Shown in pieces: positions 16,027 through 17,808 of a stretch of 17,808 bases of DNA. A model generated the notes under the pieces. The model did not search any database, was not told the DNA's origin, and saw nothing but the letters and a program-made list of their open reading frames with translations. Position numbers and translations under genes: made by a program. The DNA is from CAZMSQ01 sp964569025 (lineage in GTDB: Bacteria; Bacteroidota; Bacteroidia; Chitinophagales; Saprospiraceae). The first letter of the stretch is position 1; each line of letters begins with the position of its first letter. Location of the stretch: the NCBI GenBank assembly GCA_964569025.1, contig CAZMSQ010000042.1:1-17808 (forward strand), in the 5' to 3' direction.

Positions 16027-17688
16027 ATGAGTGGCTTTACACTGAGTTTACCTGACTTGATTATTATGGTCTTGTATGGTGTCCTGATTATTGGCTACGG
16101 ACTTTACCATGCGCGGCGCAAAAATGCCGAAGACTATTTCCTTGGAGGACGGAGCATGACGTGGCCGATTGTAGGAATTGCCTTATTTGCAGCAAATATT
16201 TCGAGTTCGACATTGGTGGGGCTTGCCGGAGATGCCTACAAGACCAATGCGCATGTCTACAATTACGAATGGTTTGCAGTCATCATTCTGATATTCTTCG
16301 CCATTTTCTTCCTCCCTTTTTACCTGAGATCGAGGGTATACACCATGCCTGAATTTCTGGAGCGTCGGTACGATAGGCGGTCGCGCTATTATTTTTCGTT
16401 CATCACCATTGTTGGCAATGTATTGATTGATACGGCGGCTGGATTGTATGTTGGAAATATTGTATTGAAGCTGATCTTCCCGGAACTACCTTCATGGTTC
16501 ATTATCATGATACTGGCCTTTGCCGCGGCGGCTTACACCATCCCGGGCGGTCTGAATTCGGTGATTCAGACCGAGGTGGTCCAGGCTATTCTGCTGATGG
16601 TGGGTTCGTGGCTTCTGACGTGGTTTGCCTTCCGGGAGGTTGGCAGCTGGCAGGATATGGTTGCGGGTCTGGATGCCAAATTTGCGGCCGGGGAGATAGC
16701 CGCGGATGCCGCGGGTACGCTCAGCATGGTCCGACCGACGGACGATGAGTTTATGCCGTGGTATGGCTTGCTGACCGGGGTGCCCCTGCTCGGCTTTTAT
16801 TTCTGGGCCAACAATCAGTTTATGGTGCAGCGCGTGTTGTCTGCAAAGAGTCTGAACCACGGCCGCTGGGGGGCGTTGTTTGCAGGTTTCCTGAAGTTGC
16901 CTGTTTTCTTTTTTATGGTACTGCCAGGCATTTTGGCCATTCTCATTTTTTCTGACCTTGATTTAACGGGAATTAACTACATGCTTCCGAGCGGACAGCC
17001 TTGCGCCAATCTGTCGGAATGTCCGAATCTGACATATCCTGTTCTGCTATTCAATCTGCTTCCTACGGGCATCCTCGGTCTGGTCATCGCGAGCTTGCTT
17101 GCGGCCATGATGTCGAGCGTATCGGCTACCTTCAATTCGGCTTCAACCCTGATTACCATGGACTTCATTAAGCCCCTGAACCCCCGGATTTCTGAAAAGC
17201 AATTGGTGCGTGCAGGGCAGCTTGCAACGCTGATACTGGTTATTCTTGCCGCTGCATGGGTTCCTTTCATCGAAAAGGTCAGCGACACACTCTGGGAATA
17301 TCTCCAGCGGGTTCTCGCCTACATTGCGCCTCCGGTAGTAGCAACTTTCATCCTTGGTTTGTTTTGGAAGCGGGCCACGGCAACCGGCTCATTTGTGAGC
17401 TTGATGTTTGGGTTTGTAACCGCCATTGTGTTATTGTTTGTTGATACCGGTATGCACTTTCTCCTGCTTGCCTTTGTTGTCTTTTTGGTGTGCGCAGTGG
17501 TTCATATTGCCGTTTCGCTCATGACGCTGCCTCCATCGGACGAAAAAGTAGCTCACTACACCTGGCGGCCGGAGCTTTTCAAAATGGAAACCGAAGAATT
17601 GCGGGCACTCCCCTGGTACCAGAATTATCGCTACCTGGCCGTGGGACTGCTCGTCATTACTGCGTGCGTAGTTGGCTTCCTGTGGTAA
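16027..17688 (+). CDS. Sodium:solute symporter (SSS/SLC5 family, SGLT-like sugar transporter)
   Basis: This is a 553-residue sodium-coupled inner-membrane symporter with 14 hydrophobic segments, the first near 9-28 and the last near 535-553. SGLT-type features are visible. FAANISS has N57, NYEW has E81 and GFLK has K290; these match the sugar-site Asn64, Glu88 and Lys294 of Vibrio vSGLT in order and spacing. The sodium-site region MMSSVSATFNSASTLITMDF lies at 361-380. The gate segment reads NNQFMVQR, so the usual gate Tyr is Phe here. I chose ATG 16027 because it opens directly into the first membrane segment. The frame also extends upstream to a TTG at 15946, but those 27 residues are polar and overlap the promoter region. 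By context it takes up glucose or an alpha-glucoside. Other SSS substrates (other sugars, inositol) remain possible. The 3' end overlaps the trehalase gene. Confidence 0.92.
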   Translation: MSGFTLSLPDLIIMVLYGVLIIGYGLYHARRKNAEDYFLGGRSMTWPIVGIALFAANISSSTLVGLAGDAYKTNAHVYNYEWFAVIILIFFAIFFLPFYLRSRVYTMPEFLERRYDRRSRYYFSFITIVGNVLIDTAAGLYVGNIVLKLIFPELPSWFIIMILAFAAAAYTIPGGLNSVIQTEVVQAILLMVGSWLLTWFAFREVGSWQDMVAGLDAKFAAGEIAADAAGTLSMVRPTDDEFMPWYGLLTGVPLLGFYFWANNQFMVQRVLSAKSLNHGRWGALFAGFLKLPVFFFMVLPGILAILIFSDLDLTGINYMLPSGQPCANLSECPNLTYPVLLFNLLPTGILGLVIASLLAAMMSSVSATFNSASTLITMDFIKPLNPRISEKQLVRAGQLATLILVILAAAWVPFIEKVSDTLWEYLQRVLAYIAPPVVATFILGLFWKRATATGSFVSLMFGFVTAIVLLFVDTGMHFLLLAFVVFLVCAVVHIAVSLMTLPPSDEKVAHYTWRPELFKMETEELRALPWYQNYRYLAVGLLVITACVVGFLW

Positions 17689-17808
17689 GCCCGGACATTG
17701 CCAGATATACGCCATTGGTCCAGCCAAATCCATCCTGATTGGGGTACTCCCCACCTCCGGCGGTGGTTTCAGTATGCTCGACATGGTATTTTTCCATCAT
17801 TTTTCCGG
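17657..17808 (-). CDS. GH37 trehalase, C-terminal 49 codons only (5' part beyond window)
   Basis: The minus-strand frame entering from the right edge encodes the end of a trehalase, which hydrolyses alpha,alpha-trehalose to two glucoses. The visible part reads MMEKYHVEHTETT, then AGGGEYPNQDGFGWTNGV, then about a dozen residues to a TAA at 17659-17657. The glycine-rich GGGEYP..DGFGWTNGV block is the highly conserved C-terminal lid segment of GH37 enzymes such as E. coli TreA/TreF, so the family call is firm despite the short length. Whether the protein has a signal peptide (periplasmic) or not (cytoplasmic) cannot be seen. It converges on the symporter gene and overlaps its last 32 bp. This supports a trehalose or alpha-glucoside theme for the locus. 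Confidence 0.88.
   Translation of the reverse strand, partial: GKMMEKYHVEHTETTAGGGEYPNQDGFGWTNGVYLAMSGLTTGSQLRTQ

Noticed and set aside
17689..17760. Terminator downstream of the symporter stop
   Set aside because: Only a weak GGAC/GTCC pairing is visible, with no T-tract, and the stretch is coding for the trehalase on the other strand.

Overview
The window looks like part of a Bacteroidota chromosome. The evidence is a SusC/SusD pair with typical N- and C-termini, lipoproteins made of FG-GAP/VCBS repeats, a candidate TTTG-N21-TAATTTTG promoter of the Bacteroidota type, and mostly weak or absent Shine-Dalgarno sequences. Composition is near 50% GC. A marine or environmental lineage such as Saprospiria or Balneolia is plausible from the style of the CRTAC1-like proteins, but the sequence does not fix the taxon.

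Layout. Seven genes lie head to tail on the minus strand and fill positions 15878 down to the left edge: susC-like TonB-dependent transporter (15878-12909), susD-like lipoprotein (12887-11361), two large tandem FG-GAP/ASPIC-UnbV lipoproteins (11248-7904 and 7862-4530), a secreted GH65 glycosidase (4436-2373), an MFS sugar transporter (2361-1126) and a GH13 alpha-glucosidase that runs off the left edge (1133-1). Apart from 112 bp after susD and 93 bp before the GH65 gene, the spacers are under 50 bp, and the MFS and GH13 genes overlap by 8 bp, so one operon is likely. A strong hairpin plus U-tract sits between susD and the first FG-GAP gene and probably lowers expression of the distal genes relative to susCD. 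A 148-bp divergent control region (15879-16026) separates susC from a plus-strand sodium:solute symporter (16027-17688). At the right edge the last 49 codons of a GH37 trehalase gene arrive on the minus strand and overlap the symporter tail to tail by 32 bp.

How the genes may work together (inference). SusCD, probably with the two propeller lipoproteins, would bind and import a small alpha-glucoside across the outer membrane. The exported GH65 enzyme has the residues of the hydrolase branch of its family, not the phosphate site of the phosphorylases, so it would remove glucose in the periplasm or at the cell surface. The MFS and sodium-coupled transporters would carry products or intact disaccharides across the inner membrane, where the GH13 enzyme, which has no signal peptide, would finish the job. 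With a trehalase next door, the locus reads as alpha-glucoside use, possibly of compatible solutes such as trehalose, kojibiose-type sugars or alpha-1,2-glucosylglycerol.

The most interesting part is the pair of tandem lipoproteins. Each has seven Ca-binding DxDxDG-type motifs, then one ASPIC/UnbV domain, then seven more motifs, and both are wired into a SusCD operon. No regulator, RNA gene, mobile element or CRISPR array was seen.
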